A stretch of 45,999 bases of DNA, taken from NCBI GenBank assembly GCA_017464685.1, contig JAFTYO010000039.1, forward strand, positions 1 through 45,999, read 5' to 3'. Under the pieces are notes generated by a model that had not been told where the DNA came from, made no database searches, and saw only the letters and a list, made by a program, of their open reading frames with translations. Of the stretch, positions 1 through 9,374 are shown in pieces. The stretch's first letter is position 1. Each line of letters opens with the position of its first letter. Source of the stretch: Alphaproteobacteria bacterium. Lineage in GTDB: Bacteria; Pseudomonadota; Alphaproteobacteria; RF32; CAG-239. Made by a program: the position numbers and the translations under genes.

Positions 1-2
1 AT

Positions 3-953
3 GGTAAAACCTATAACCTTTATGATATGCCCAAAGGCTTTGTTATTGAAGGTGATTTGATTTTAAGCTATAGAGGTTTAACCGAACTACCGGATTTATC
101 TGAAGTTGTGGTAAAAGGAAATTTTTCTTGCCGTGGTAATCGACTAACATCGTTAGAAGGTGCTCCTAAAGAAGTTGGCGGATATTTTGCTTGCTGTGAT
201 AATAAACTAACATCGTTAGAAGGAGCGCCTCAAACGGTTGGCGGAGAGTTTGATTGCAGTTATAATGAACTAACATCGTTAGAAGGCGCTCCTCAAAAGG
301 TTGACGGAGGTTTTTATTGCCGTTATAATAAACTAACATCGTTAGAAGGTGCTCCTAAAGAAGTTGGCGGAGATTTTTATTGCTCTGAAAATCAACTAAC
401 ATCATTAAAAGGTGCTCCTAAAGAAGTTGGCAGATATTTTTCTTGCGATAATAATAAACTAACATCGTTAGAAGGTGCTCCTCAAACGGTTGGCGAAAAT
501 TTTGATTGCCGTGATAATCAACTAACATCGTTAGAAGGTGCTCCTCAAACGGTTGGCGGAGCTTTTGATTGCCGTGATAATCAACTAACATCGTTGGTTG
601 GGTTACCTCAGATGAAAAAATATAATAAAATTTTTTGCGATGATTCCTTAGGTGCTAAATATGGTTTTTCAGATACCGTCATTTATGGTGTTTCATATGC
701 AAAATTATGCGCATCTCCACTTTATAGAAGTGAAACAGCAATGAACAGGGTTCGAAGCAAATTACCGCAAAAACAAGTAGAAACCAAACCGGCTTCAACA
801 GAACAACAAGAAAAAGTAGAAACCAAACCGGCTTCAACAAAACAACAAGAAAAGGTAGAAACAAAAACAAAACAACAAGAAGCATTTGAAAAAACCAATG
901 CAGAATTTAGCCAATGGCTTAAAGATAATTCCGCTAAACCTACAAGAGAATAA
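3..953 (+). CDS. Leucine-rich-repeat protein, 5' end outside window
   Basis: The product is a short-unit leucine-rich-repeat protein of unknown role. Eight units starting LTSLxGxP recur every 21 residues, and most units also carry a conserved Cys (FDC, FYC, FSC). A non-repeat stretch follows, then a charged Lys/Glu/Gln-rich tail with a repeated KVETKPAST segment. The first ATG is at 27, but the frame is open to the window edge (reading GKTYNLYD before that Met) and no ribosome-binding site precedes position 27, so the true start is probably upstream. No signal peptide or membrane segment is visible in the part present. Proteins with this repeat are common in gut bacteria and their phages; function is inferred only as protein binding. 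Confidence 0.6.
   Translation, partial: GKTYNLYDMPKGFVIEGDLILSYRGLTELPDLSEVVVKGNFSCRGNRLTSLEGAPKEVGGYFACCDNKLTSLEGAPQTVGGEFDCSYNELTSLEGAPQKVDGGFYCRYNKLTSLEGAPKEVGGDFYCSENQLTSLKGAPKEVGRYFSCDNNKLTSLEGAPQTVGENFDCRDNQLTSLEGAPQTVGGAFDCRDNQLTSLVGLPQMKKYNKIFCDDSLGAKYGFSDTVIYGVSYAKLCASPLYRSETAMNRVRSKLPQKQVETKPASTEQQEKVETKPASTKQQEKVETKTKQQEAFEKTNAEFSQWLKDNSAKPTRE
144..605 (+). repeat. 63-bp tandem coding repeat (LRR units)
   Basis: Near-identical units begin at 144, 207, 270, 333, 396, 459, 522 and 585, all in frame. The ctaacatcgttagaagg part is almost invariant, while the segment around the Cys codon varies. Such an array can expand or contract by recombination without breaking the frame. Confidence 0.9.
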
Positions 954-1059
954 ACTAAACACTGCTATAACAATTATGATAATAAGGATAAACAGCTAAA
1001 AGCAAAAAAATATGGCAAAAAAATTATCAATATTGCTGATTATGTGTGATTTTTATCCG

Positions 1060-2268
1060 TTATTTTTTCGGTTTAAAAAACATTTCAAAAAGCATTTTTA
1101 AGAGCTTTTTTTGTTCTCTTTTGCCAAGATATTTCCACAATGCTACAAGCCAAGCAATTAAGAAAAATTGTTTTTTCTTTTTTGGTTTTTGTTCTTTATC
1201 ATCATCTTTTTTATCGGCAATATCATCAAGTATGTCTTTAACTTTTGTGTGATAAGGCTTTAATATGGCTTCAATTTCTTCTGTGGTGATATATGTGCCG
1301 TGTATGCGTGTCAGTTCTCCGTTGCCGGCTAAATATAACCCGTCTCCTCGGCCGATTAAATCCTCTGCTCCCATTACATCAAGTATGGTTTTAGAATCAA
1401 CTCCCGATGCGGTTTTAAAAGCAAGTCTTGAGGGAAAGTTTGCTTTTATACTGCCGGTTACCACATCAACCGACGGGCGTTGAGTGGCAATTACTAAATG
1501 TATGCCGGCGGCTCGGGATTTTTGCGCCAAAATCTGAATATGTTTTTCAACTTCTGTGTCAGATAATACCAAATCGGAAAACTCATCAACAATGGTAACA
1601 ATGTACGGAATTTGCTCGTTTTTTTGATTATATTCTTCAATGTTTTTTGTCTTTGTTTGTTCAAACAGAGCATATCTTTTGTTCATTTCTTCGGTTAAAT
1701 ATTGCAAGGCGAGAGAGGCTTTTTTGTTGTCGGTAATGACCGGCATATACATATATTCTTGATTATTATAAACCGAAAATTCAATGCGTTTGGGGTCTAT
1801 CATAACAAATTTTAACTCATGCGGACGCTTGGCTTTTATCAAAGATATAATAAATGCGTTTAACCCGACCGATTTTCCCGAACCGGTAGCCCCCGCAACC
1901 AACAAATGCGGCATCTTTGCCAAATCGGCAAACATCGGTGTTCCGTCAATTTGAACACCTAAATTAATCGGCAGAGCTCCTTTTGCAACCTTAAATTCTT
2001 CAGAATTTAGCACATCTCTTAACGGTACGGTTTGCAAATTTTCGTTAGCCACCTCAAAACCTATGCAATTATCCTCACAAAAACTGCTCAATCTCAAATT
2101 TTTAAATCCGGCTTCACGAGCAATGTCTGTAAGAGAATTTTCTATTGTTTTGATTTTTGTTCCGACTTCCGGTTTAAATTTGATTTGGGTTATCAGAGGT
2201 CCTTCATTTGTTCCCACAACATTACCATAAATACCGTAATGAGATAAAATTTGCGCTAAATCGACCAT
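1060..2268 (-). CDS. Short FtsK/SpoIIIE-type DNA translocase motor
   Basis: This is an FtsK/SpoIIIE-family ATPase, a DNA-pumping RecA-like motor. Walker A GATGSGKS lies at residues 126-133 and Walker B YIVTIVDEF at 222-230, followed by the family's QKSRAAGIHLVIATQRP stretch. Residues 1-120 match the alpha/beta part of the FtsK motor. At 402 aa it is about half of a usual FtsK: there is no N-terminal four-helix membrane domain and no recognisable gamma (KOPS-reading) domain. Instead a Lys-rich stretch leads into a hydrophobic segment (FFLIAWLVALW) and a basic tail. It starts 11 bp after argS and is probably cotranscribed. Either it is a second, specialised translocase or the organism uses a shortened FtsK; the window cannot decide. 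Confidence 0.85.
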   Translation of the reverse strand: MVDLAQILSHYGIYGNVVGTNEGPLITQIKFKPEVGTKIKTIENSLTDIAREAGFKNLRLSSFCEDNCIGFEVANENLQTVPLRDVLNSEEFKVAKGALPINLGVQIDGTPMFADLAKMPHLLVAGATGSGKSVGLNAFIISLIKAKRPHELKFVMIDPKRIEFSVYNNQEYMYMPVITDNKKASLALQYLTEEMNKRYALFEQTKTKNIEEYNQKNEQIPYIVTIVDEFSDLVLSDTEVEKHIQILAQKSRAAGIHLVIATQRPSVDVVTGSIKANFPSRLAFKTASGVDSKTILDVMGAEDLIGRGDGLYLAGNGELTRIHGTYITTEEIEAILKPYHTKVKDILDDIADKKDDDKEQKPKKKKQFFLIAWLVALWKYLGKREQKKLLKMLFEMFFKPKK

Positions 2269-2279
2269 ATTTTTATCCT

Positions 2280-4034
2280 TTATGCGGCTTTTAACATTTT
2301 TTCAGGTGCTTCAATGCCCAATAAATAAAGCATCAACTTTAAAGTTTGACAAACCAAAAATGCCAATTTTAAGCGAGATTGTGCCAAGCTTTTATCCGAT
2401 GCTGTCATAATCGGGCAGGCATTGTAAAAACTTGAAAATGTTTGAGCCAATGTGTAAGCATAATCGGCAATGATGCTCGGTTCTTTGTCATTATAGGCTC
2501 TAGTGATTATATTTTCAATCTGAGCCAATTTTAATGCCAAATTGCGTTCGTCATCATTGCTGATTATAACGAAGCCTTGCTCTAAATTATTTGCTTTTGC
2601 TTTGCGTAATATTGAATTTATACGAGCAATGGCATATTGAATGTAAGGTCCTGTTTTGCCGTCAAACTTTGCAAAATCTTCCAAGTCAAAAACATAGCCT
2701 GAGGCAATGGAATTTTTCAAATCTTGAAACTTAATTGCCGCCATTGCAATTTGAGAAACAAGAGTTTCAATTTCTTTTTCGCCATAGCCCTCAACTTCAT
2801 TTGCTTTAGGCATAGACTGACGAACTTTGTCTTTGCTCATATTTATCAAATCTTCCAAGTTCATAACTCCGCCGTTACGAGTTTTAAATGGTTTTCCGTC
2901 TGCGCCGTTTACGGTACCGAAACCTATGTGTTTTAAAGTGGTTGAAGGTGCCAATTTAAGCATATCCGCAACTTGGAAAACCTGTTCAAAATGAAGCGCT
3001 TGGCGCTTATCGACAATATAAATAATTTCATCGGCATTCAAATCATCATAACGCATTTTGATGGTGGCAATGTCGGTTACCTGATAGCCAAACCCTTTAT
3101 CTGATTTTACCAATATTACCGGTGGCATAGGTTTGTTTGTTTCGGGAAGTCTGATAATGGTTGCGTTGTCATCAACTTCGGATAAGCCGTTTTCATGAGC
3201 AATTTTTACCACTTCGGCACTTGCTTGATGTGCATCGCTTTCGCCTAACCATAAATCAAAATGAGCATCAAGGGTATCATAATTTTTCTTTACATCGTCA
3301 ACCGAAACTTTTCGTAAGTGTTTCCAAGCTTTTGTATATTCCGGATTGCCGTTTTGAAGTTCGGCCGTAATTTGACGAGCGGTTTCTTTTGCGGTTTCAT
3401 CTTCTTTGCATCTGATATTTGCCTGTTTGTAGATGGCAGAAATTTGTGTAATGTCATAATTTGCGGTTTTGGATAAATCGCCATCTTTATTGATAATTTC
3501 GGCCAAAATCATACCCATTGGTGTTCCCCAATCACCAAAATGTACATCAGAGATAACATCGTTACCGATAAATTTTTCGATTCTTCTTATCGATTCGCCG
3601 ATAACTGCTGAACGCAAGTGCCCCACATGTAAAGCTTTTGCCACATTGGGACCGCCAAAATCCATGACAACTTTTTTAGGAGTTTTTGTCTTTGTGCAAC
3701 CTAAACGGTCATCATCTGCCAATACATCAACTTTGTTGGCAATAAAACTGTTTTGCAGTTTTATGTTAATAAATCCCGGACCATCAACCGAAACACTCTC
3801 TATTGCCGAATCTGTTTGCAATTCATTGGCAATGTTTGAGGCAATTTCTCGCGGATTTTTCTTTAATTGCTTGGCAAGAGCCAATGCGCCGTTACATTGA
3901 AAATCGCTCAAATCCGGTCTGTCGGAGGTTTTTACCAGCGCAAAACGAACATCTAAATCCAGTTTATTAAAAATTGTTTCAAGTTTTTGATTAATTGTTT
4001 TTTCAATGGATACAGTCATTTTTATTTCTTTCAT
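2280..4034 (-). CDS. argS: Arginyl-tRNA synthetase
   Basis: Charges tRNA-Arg with arginine in the cytoplasm (class I synthetase). The N-terminal Arg-tRNA synthetase domain (about 10-100) is followed by the class I signature HVGH at 136-139 in the context FGGPNVAKALHVGHLRSAV. The C-terminal DALR anticodon-binding domain has the usual IARINSILRKA region and ends in LLGIEAPEKML. Length of 584 aa is normal. Two starts are possible, ATG at 4034 and ATG at 4019 (MTVSIEK); the second begins closer to the conserved region. The FtsK-like gene follows 11 bp downstream. Confidence 0.96.
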   Translation of the reverse strand: MKEIKMTVSIEKTINQKLETIFNKLDLDVRFALVKTSDRPDLSDFQCNGALALAKQLKKNPREIASNIANELQTDSAIESVSVDGPGFINIKLQNSFIANKVDVLADDDRLGCTKTKTPKKVVMDFGGPNVAKALHVGHLRSAVIGESIRRIEKFIGNDVISDVHFGDWGTPMGMILAEIINKDGDLSKTANYDITQISAIYKQANIRCKEDETAKETARQITAELQNGNPEYTKAWKHLRKVSVDDVKKNYDTLDAHFDLWLGESDAHQASAEVVKIAHENGLSEVDDNATIIRLPETNKPMPPVILVKSDKGFGYQVTDIATIKMRYDDLNADEIIYIVDKRQALHFEQVFQVADMLKLAPSTTLKHIGFGTVNGADGKPFKTRNGGVMNLEDLINMSKDKVRQSMPKANEVEGYGEKEIETLVSQIAMAAIKFQDLKNSIASGYVFDLEDFAKFDGKTGPYIQYAIARINSILRKAKANNLEQGFVIISNDDERNLALKLAQIENIITRAYNDKEPSIIADYAYTLAQTFSSFYNACPIMTASDKSLAQSRLKLAFLVCQTLKLMLYLLGIEAPEKMLKAA

Positions 4035-4037
4035 AAA

Positions 4038-4340
4038 TTATTTTACACATTTAAAGTAGTCATGCGAGGGTAAAAACATTTTGCAAGTAAACCTGCTTGT
4101 ATGAGTTTTAACGGCTCTTGTACCGGTATTATGTTTTTTACATTCGGCATCAGCCATTTCTTGAATTTGTTTTTCATCGGTTATTAAACCGTTATAACAA
4201 ACAGCGGGATTTTCAGGAGTTGAACGACCGACATATAAATATTTTACATTTTCAACTCCGGCATTTCGTCGTCGGTCAACAAACGGATCCAACAAAGAAC
4301 AAGATGCGGTAAAAATCAAAATAAATAGGATTATTGTCAT
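4038..4340 (-). CDS. Small predicted lipoprotein
   Basis: About 100 residues. Starting at the ATG at 4340, the product has a short hydrophobic signal (TIILFILIFTASC) ending in a lipobox-like TASC-S, so Cys would be lipidated. The mature part has three more Cys (CYNG, ECKK, TCKM) plus a C-terminal FKC. A longer frame extends to 4457, but it would overlap the divergent gene starting at 4417 and bury the signal peptide, so the short start is preferred. Function unknown; an envelope location is inferred from the signal. Confidence 0.6.
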   Translation of the reverse strand: MTIILFILIFTASCSLLDPFVDRRRNAGVENVKYLYVGRSTPENPAVCYNGLITDEKQIQEMADAECKKHNTGTRAVKTHTSRFTCKMFLPSHDYFKCVK

Positions 4341-4416
4341 TTTTATACTGGACAATTTTTTAAACTCCGTTAAATTATGTACTAAGTTCAACCATATTAT
4401 ACAAAGAAGATTTAAA

Positions 4417-4992
4417 ATGCAAAGCGAAAATGAATATATTGGTGATGAAAAGTTCAAAAATTTTTTAAATCACTATGAGTGTCCGACATCTTTAGAGGTT
4501 GTTAAGCTTAAATTTGCCGGTGCAATTTGTTCTCCGAACTTAAATTTGCGCCCTACCGATGTGATTTCTTCGTTTTGGGAGCAAAACAAACAGCCTCGTC
4601 TTGAAACCAAAAAAGAAGCCGAGTTATTTTTTAAGTTTTTTATGGGTTTATGGGATAATATTTTTGAAAAAATCCGCCGCAATAAACTTTCCTTATCCAA
4701 AGCTCCGAAAGATAACATAAACTGGGGACAAATCAGATATGAAGAGCTTGAATACGGCTTTTTGGAAGGATTTTGGGGTGGCTGTGATGACTTAAAAGTA
4801 CCAAATTATGTGGCGCAAATTGTAGATTCGCTTTCCGAAATGGCCGATGCTTATGCAATGTTATCAAAAAAAGCCGCTATGGCAAAAGAACAACACGCAA
4901 TATCCAATGCATTGTTAAACACTGATAAAACTGTGGAAAAGCCTTTGCTTTTATCATTGAAAATTCAGTACTTCCCCGCATTGCCGATTTAG
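4417..4992 (+). CDS. Hypothetical protein with probable C-terminal frameshift
   Basis: I do not recognise this family. The 191-aa product looks soluble and mostly helical, with a Trp/Phe-rich centre (FFKFFMGLWDNIF; GFLEGFWGGCDDL) and no signal peptide. The last 14 or so residues (LLLSLKIQYFPALPI) look unnatural. One base back, the same DNA reads GKAFAFIIENSVLPRIADLE and runs to a TGA at 5007-5009, which looks like a genuine tail. A one-base loss in one of two A4 runs (4927-4930 or 4937-4940) would explain this. It is divergent from the lipoprotein gene. Confidence 0.55.
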   Translation: MQSENEYIGDEKFKNFLNHYECPTSLEVVKLKFAGAICSPNLNLRPTDVISSFWEQNKQPRLETKKEAELFFKFFMGLWDNIFEKIRRNKLSLSKAPKDNINWGQIRYEELEYGFLEGFWGGCDDLKVPNYVAQIVDSLSEMADAYAMLSKKAAMAKEQHAISNALLNTDKTVEKPLLLSLKIQYFPALPI

Positions 4993-5076
4993 AAAGAACG
5001 GTAAATTGATAAAATAGTCAGTGTTTATATTTGGATATAAATATTTACTAAAATATATTTTTTATAACTTTATACA

Positions 5077-5106
5077 AATCCTCCAATGCTTTTTGCTTGG
5101 AGGATT
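5077..5106. terminator. Hairpin after mutS
   Basis: A perfect 10-bp inverted repeat (aatcctccaa / ttggaggatt) with a 10-nt loop lies 10 bp beyond the mutS stop. It sits between converging genes. Neither side has a strong T run, so it is a likely but weak bidirectional terminator. Confidence 0.6.
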
Positions 5107-5115
5107 GTAACAATT

Positions 5116-7806
5116 TTATTCTTTTAATAAACTTTTTAATTCATAAAGCTTATCAAGAGCTTCACGTGGAGACAAAGCATCAGGATTGAGATTTCTTAGT
5201 ATTTCACAGACAGGGCTTGATTGTATATTTAGTTCATGTTTTTTATGCTCGTTTTTTAATACTGAAAACAATGGTAAATCATTTTCAATGTCGCTGATGG
5301 TTGTTTTGTTCGGATTTTGCTCTAATGATTGCAAAATTTGCTCGGCTCGGGCAATTACTACTTGAGGAATTCCGGCAAGTTTGGCTACATGGATACCATA
5401 TGAACGGTCGGCGGCTCCGTCAATTACTTGATGCAAAAAGATGACATTGCCGTTAAATTCTTTTATTTTCATACAGTGTAGGCTTAATTGCGAAAGCTTG
5501 TTTGATAAAACGGTCAATTCGTGATAATGGGTGGCAAACAATGCACGACATTTGTTTACTTCGTGTAAATGTTCAATTACCGACCATGCAATGGATAAGC
5601 CGTCATAAGTTGCCGTTCCTCTGCCGATTTCATCTAATATGACAAACGAACGCTCGGTTGCCTGATTTAAAATGGAGGCCGTTTCAACCATTTCAACCAT
5701 AAATGTTGATCGTCCTCTTGATAAGTCATCTGATGCGCCGACACGAGAAAATATTTTATCGATTAGGCCTATTTTGGCATAGGAACATGGAACATATGAA
5801 CCGATTTGTGCTAAAATGGCAATAATTGCGTTTTGACGCAGAAATGTCGATTTTCCGGCCATATTCGGACCGGTTATAAGCCATATGCGGTTATCAATGC
5901 CGCTAAGGTTGCAATCGTTGCTGACAAATGTGCCGTCATGGTTTTTTTCAATGGCACTTTCAACAACCGGATGCTTTCCGTCTTTGATGATAAAATCTAA
6001 CGAATCATCAACTATGGGGCGGCAATATTTTTTTTCTATGGCCAAATTGGCAAGAGATGATGCAACATCTAATTCGGCAAAAACGGCAGCAACATTGTAC
6101 ATATCTGATGTTGCACACAAGGCTTGGTCTATCAAGTTGTCATATATACTAAACTCTAAGGCTAAAGCTTTGTCTCCGGCACTGTTTAACTCTTGCTCCA
6201 TCTCGTTTAATTCGACGGTGGTAAAACGAGCTCCACTTAACACCGATTGACGATGTATAAATTGCGGAAGTTGTATCATTTCTTTGGCCATTTTGGTCGG
6301 AACTTCAATAAAATAACCCAAGATACTGGTGTTGCGAATTTTTAAATTTGATATACCTGTTTCATCACAATATTTTTTTTCCAGTTTTTCAATGGCGCTT
6401 CGTTGATTGAATGTATATTCTTGCAATTGGTCAAGTCGGGCATTGTATCCGGACCTGATAAAATTACCTATATTGGTTTTGTTCGGTAACTCTTTATACT
6501 CTTTTAAGGCATCAGCGATTTCGGTCACCAACGCACTAAAATCAGCCATACTTTTAAGTTTTTTATCAAGTTCAACGGGAATTTGTTCCAGACTCAAATT
6601 GTATGTACCGATGTTGTATATCAAATTTCGGATTTTCGGAACAAACGACAAAGTCTCTCCGAGTTGAAACAACTCGGTCGGCGGACAACGATTTAAGCTC
6701 ATTCTGGCAATGATTTTTTCAATGTCTGATACTTGTTTTAAATATTCTCGGAGCTTTTTTCTGATTTCGGGCGCGCGAATGAAAAACTCAATTAAATCAA
6801 GTCGTTGATTAATTACCGTGATGTCAAGTGAAGGATTCCTCAGATACCGATTTAACAAACGGGAGCCGCATGCGGTTATTGTGCGGTTTATGTTGCCTAA
6901 CAAAGTGGATTTTTTTTCTTTGTTGTTGGCATCTGTAAGTTCCAAATTTTGCCGTGTTGAGGCATCTATTTCCAAAAACTGATTTTGCGTATATTTAATG
7001 GGATGTTTTAGTTGAGGAAGTTTGCCTTTTTGTGTTGTTTCTATATAATCAAGAACAATTCCGGCCGAAATAATTTCGGTTTTTGTAAACGAACCGAAGG
7101 CATCAATAGTCTGAATATTATAAAATTTTTCAAGCATTTTTTGTGCGTTTATGGCATTAAAGCGGGCTTGAGGTAAAACCGTTAATTTATCCTGATAATG
7201 TCTTAATATGTTAAAAATGCTCGAATCACGCAAAGCTACATCGGAAACAATAATTTCTCCGGCATCAATATATGCTAAAAAATTGTGCAGGACATCGGCT
7301 TGTTCACCGACCTCAAAAGTTGTGTTACGAGTGTAAAAATCTCCCGTTGATAAATCTACCCACGCAAAACCAAACTCTTTTTCGGTTTGAAAACAACTCA
7401 CAAGATAGTTGTTTTGGCACACATCAAGTAAAGCGTCTTCGGTTAATGTGCCTGAGGTTACCAACCTTATTACTTCTCTGGCGACCAAAGCTTTTGAACC
7501 GCCGCGTTTTTTTGCTTCTTCGGGAGTTTCGGTTTGTTCGCAAATAGCAACTTTATAGCCTTGTTTAATAAGGCTTGTTAAATAGTTTTCATACGCATGA
7601 TGAGGAACTCCGCACATCGGAATCGGCTCGCCTTTATATGTGCCTTTTTTGGTAAGCTGAATGTTTAATGCATTTGAGGCTTTAATGGCATCATCAAAGA
7701 ACAATTCATAAAAATCACCTACACGATAAAACAACAAATATTCTTCATATTGGCTTTTTATATCCAAATATTGTCTTGTGGAAGGAGTTACATCATCTTT
7801 GGTCAC
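5116..7806 (-). CDS. mutS: DNA mismatch repair protein MutS
   Basis: Recognises base mismatches and small loops and starts mismatch repair with MutL. The mismatch-reading Phe-x-Glu motif is at 32-34 (GDFYELF). The connector, core and clamp regions follow. Walker A GPNMAGKS is at 646-653, and the downstream ATPase signatures FVILDEIGRGTATYDG and ATHYHELT are intact. Length 896 aa is typical of MutS1. The start codon is GTG (7804-7806). No mutL is in the window. An intact mutS matters for the homopolymer promoters nearby, because mismatch repair sets how often such tracts slip. Confidence 0.97.
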   Translation of the reverse strand: MTKDDVTPSTRQYLDIKSQYEEYLLFYRVGDFYELFFDDAIKASNALNIQLTKKGTYKGEPIPMCGVPHHAYENYLTSLIKQGYKVAICEQTETPEEAKKRGGSKALVAREVIRLVTSGTLTEDALLDVCQNNYLVSCFQTEKEFGFAWVDLSTGDFYTRNTTFEVGEQADVLHNFLAYIDAGEIIVSDVALRDSSIFNILRHYQDKLTVLPQARFNAINAQKMLEKFYNIQTIDAFGSFTKTEIISAGIVLDYIETTQKGKLPQLKHPIKYTQNQFLEIDASTRQNLELTDANNKEKKSTLLGNINRTITACGSRLLNRYLRNPSLDITVINQRLDLIEFFIRAPEIRKKLREYLKQVSDIEKIIARMSLNRCPPTELFQLGETLSFVPKIRNLIYNIGTYNLSLEQIPVELDKKLKSMADFSALVTEIADALKEYKELPNKTNIGNFIRSGYNARLDQLQEYTFNQRSAIEKLEKKYCDETGISNLKIRNTSILGYFIEVPTKMAKEMIQLPQFIHRQSVLSGARFTTVELNEMEQELNSAGDKALALEFSIYDNLIDQALCATSDMYNVAAVFAELDVASSLANLAIEKKYCRPIVDDSLDFIIKDGKHPVVESAIEKNHDGTFVSNDCNLSGIDNRIWLITGPNMAGKSTFLRQNAIIAILAQIGSYVPCSYAKIGLIDKIFSRVGASDDLSRGRSTFMVEMVETASILNQATERSFVILDEIGRGTATYDGLSIAWSVIEHLHEVNKCRALFATHYHELTVLSNKLSQLSLHCMKIKEFNGNVIFLHQVIDGAADRSYGIHVAKLAGIPQVVIARAEQILQSLEQNPNKTTISDIENDLPLFSVLKNEHKKHELNIQSSPVCEILRNLNPDALSPREALDKLYELKSLLKE

Positions 7807-7909
7807 GGTTATTTTCTTTCAGTCAAATTTAATTGATTTTAAACTTGTTATATTATAAAATATTTTATCTCAAAGTCTATTTTTTTTTACATTTTATACG
7901 GGGTTTTTT

Positions 7910-9328
7910 ATGAAGAGGAAGAAATTCGGATTTACGGAAGTAGAAAACAACTCTGATTTTGTAAGCAGAGTGTTGGTTCTTTCGTTTCCTTCGGCAATGG
8001 TATTCATTTTACTTGCGTTTTTTGATTTACTGACACCATATTGGGCAGTAGTATCATATGATATGATTGTATTATTCAATGTTGCTTTTTTACTTCCTAT
8101 AAGTTTTGAATTGGCACAGGTAAAAAAATATATAGTCACACTTTCAAAAGGGGAAAGGACACAGGATTTTGAATTAAAACTTTCAGAACAGGAAGCCCGA
8201 GAAATTGCGGATGCTGTTAATTCTATGCACAAATTTTGGGTGTATAAAACCGATGCTTTAGAAGCACAAAGTATGTCAGATACCGCAGTTTTGGATACGC
8301 TTCCAGATCCGATTTTAATGATTGATCGTTCAGGTAATATTTTAGGCGCAAATCTGTCAACCAGAAAACTTTTAGGAGAAAATATTACAGATAAAAATAT
8401 TGAAAATGTCTTTAATGCAAATAATTTCATAAAAGCGGTAAGTAAAGTACTTAAAAAAGAAAGTGAATCTGAAAATTTGATTTTTTATGCACAAAGTCCC
8501 TTTAACAAAAAGATATATGCCCATATTAAACAACTTCCTTGGTTTTCAAAGGGACGAGCCGTTGCAGTTGTTTCGCTTTATGATATGACGAAAGCTATGA
8601 AAATTGAAAAAATGCAATCTGATTTTGTAGCCAACGCAAGTCATGAGCTCCGAACACCATTATCGGTTATTTCAGGGTTTATTGAAACACTACAAACTTC
8701 GGCTAAAGATGATAAAGAAGCCCAAGAAACTTTTTTGAAAATTATGGCTGATCAAGCTGAATATATGTCAGCTTTAATTGAAAATTTATTATCCCTTTCA
8801 AGAATAGAGTTGTCACAAGATGAAACACCAAAAGAAAAAGTTCGTATAAACACCATAATCGAAGAAGTATCGGAAGCATTGTCTTTAAAAGCATCTGAAC
8901 GTAATATGAAAATTATGATTGATATGCCTGATAAAATTCCGTTCATAATGGCAGATGCTCAACAAGTACGACAATTGGTACAAAACTTAACTGATAATGC
9001 CTTAAAATACGGAGTAGCCGCATCAGATGTTACAATCAATGTTAAAATTGCAGAAACTATACCATCTTCAAAATCTTATACAGTTGCTGAAGGTAAAGCT
9101 GTTGCCGTTTCGGTAAATAATAAGGGGCCGAAAATAAATCCGGAAGATTTAGCTCGTCTTACAGAGCGTTTTTATCGTTTACAAGAACATAAAAATCTTA
9201 ATATTAAAGGAACCGGATTAGGATTATCAATTGCTAAACAGATAATTTTGCGACATAGGGGCAATTTAACTGTTACGTCAACAAATTATGATGGTACTAC
9301 ATTTACCATATATTTACCCTTAAAATAA
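7910..9328 (+). CDS. phoR: PhoR-type sensor histidine kinase
   Basis: Membrane sensor kinase, probably for phosphate limitation. Two hydrophobic segments lie at about 22-42 and 45-65, a PAS-like domain at about 122-230 (LPDPILMIDRSGNILGAN), the HisKA dimer domain with phospho-acceptor His245 in NASHELRTPLSVISGF, then the ATPase domain with N-box Asn363 (DNALKYG) and G-box GTGLGLS at 434-440. The periplasmic loop is almost absent, as in PhoR, which senses through membrane partners. No response regulator is adjacent, so the partner must be elsewhere. A Pit transporter with its PhoU-like DUF47 partner lies at 42.7-44.4 kb. The PhoR assignment is good but not certain; any PAS/HisKA kinase of this build is possible. 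Confidence 0.75.
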   Translation: MKRKKFGFTEVENNSDFVSRVLVLSFPSAMVFILLAFFDLLTPYWAVVSYDMIVLFNVAFLLPISFELAQVKKYIVTLSKGERTQDFELKLSEQEAREIADAVNSMHKFWVYKTDALEAQSMSDTAVLDTLPDPILMIDRSGNILGANLSTRKLLGENITDKNIENVFNANNFIKAVSKVLKKESESENLIFYAQSPFNKKIYAHIKQLPWFSKGRAVAVVSLYDMTKAMKIEKMQSDFVANASHELRTPLSVISGFIETLQTSAKDDKEAQETFLKIMADQAEYMSALIENLLSLSRIELSQDETPKEKVRINTIIEEVSEALSLKASERNMKIMIDMPDKIPFIMADAQQVRQLVQNLTDNALKYGVAASDVTINVKIAETIPSSKSYTVAEGKAVAVSVNNKGPKINPEDLARLTERFYRLQEHKNLNIKGTGLGLSIAKQIILRHRGNLTVTSTNYDGTTFTIYLPLK

Positions 9329-9374
9329 ATTGGGACTTGAAAAGTTTTATTTTATGAGTTAACTTTCTGGAGTT

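Noticed and set aside
144-605. Regular 63-bp repeats as a possible CRISPR array
   Set aside because: The repeats are in frame inside one open reading frame, code for LRR units and have no unrelated spacers.
3469-3900. 143-aa open frame opposite argS
   Set aside because: It is the reverse strand of a conserved argS region, without ribosome site or recognisable motif.
4341-4457. N-terminal extension of the lipoprotein gene
   Set aside because: It overlaps the divergent gene at 4417 and would place the lipobox signal in the middle of the protein.
5010-5076. Small RNA gene between the 4417 gene and mutS
   Set aside because: No promoter boxes or structure beyond the terminator hairpin are visible.
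7894-8430. 178-aa open frame opposite the phoR start
   Set aside because: It is antisense to a well supported kinase gene with signature motifs and has no features of its own.
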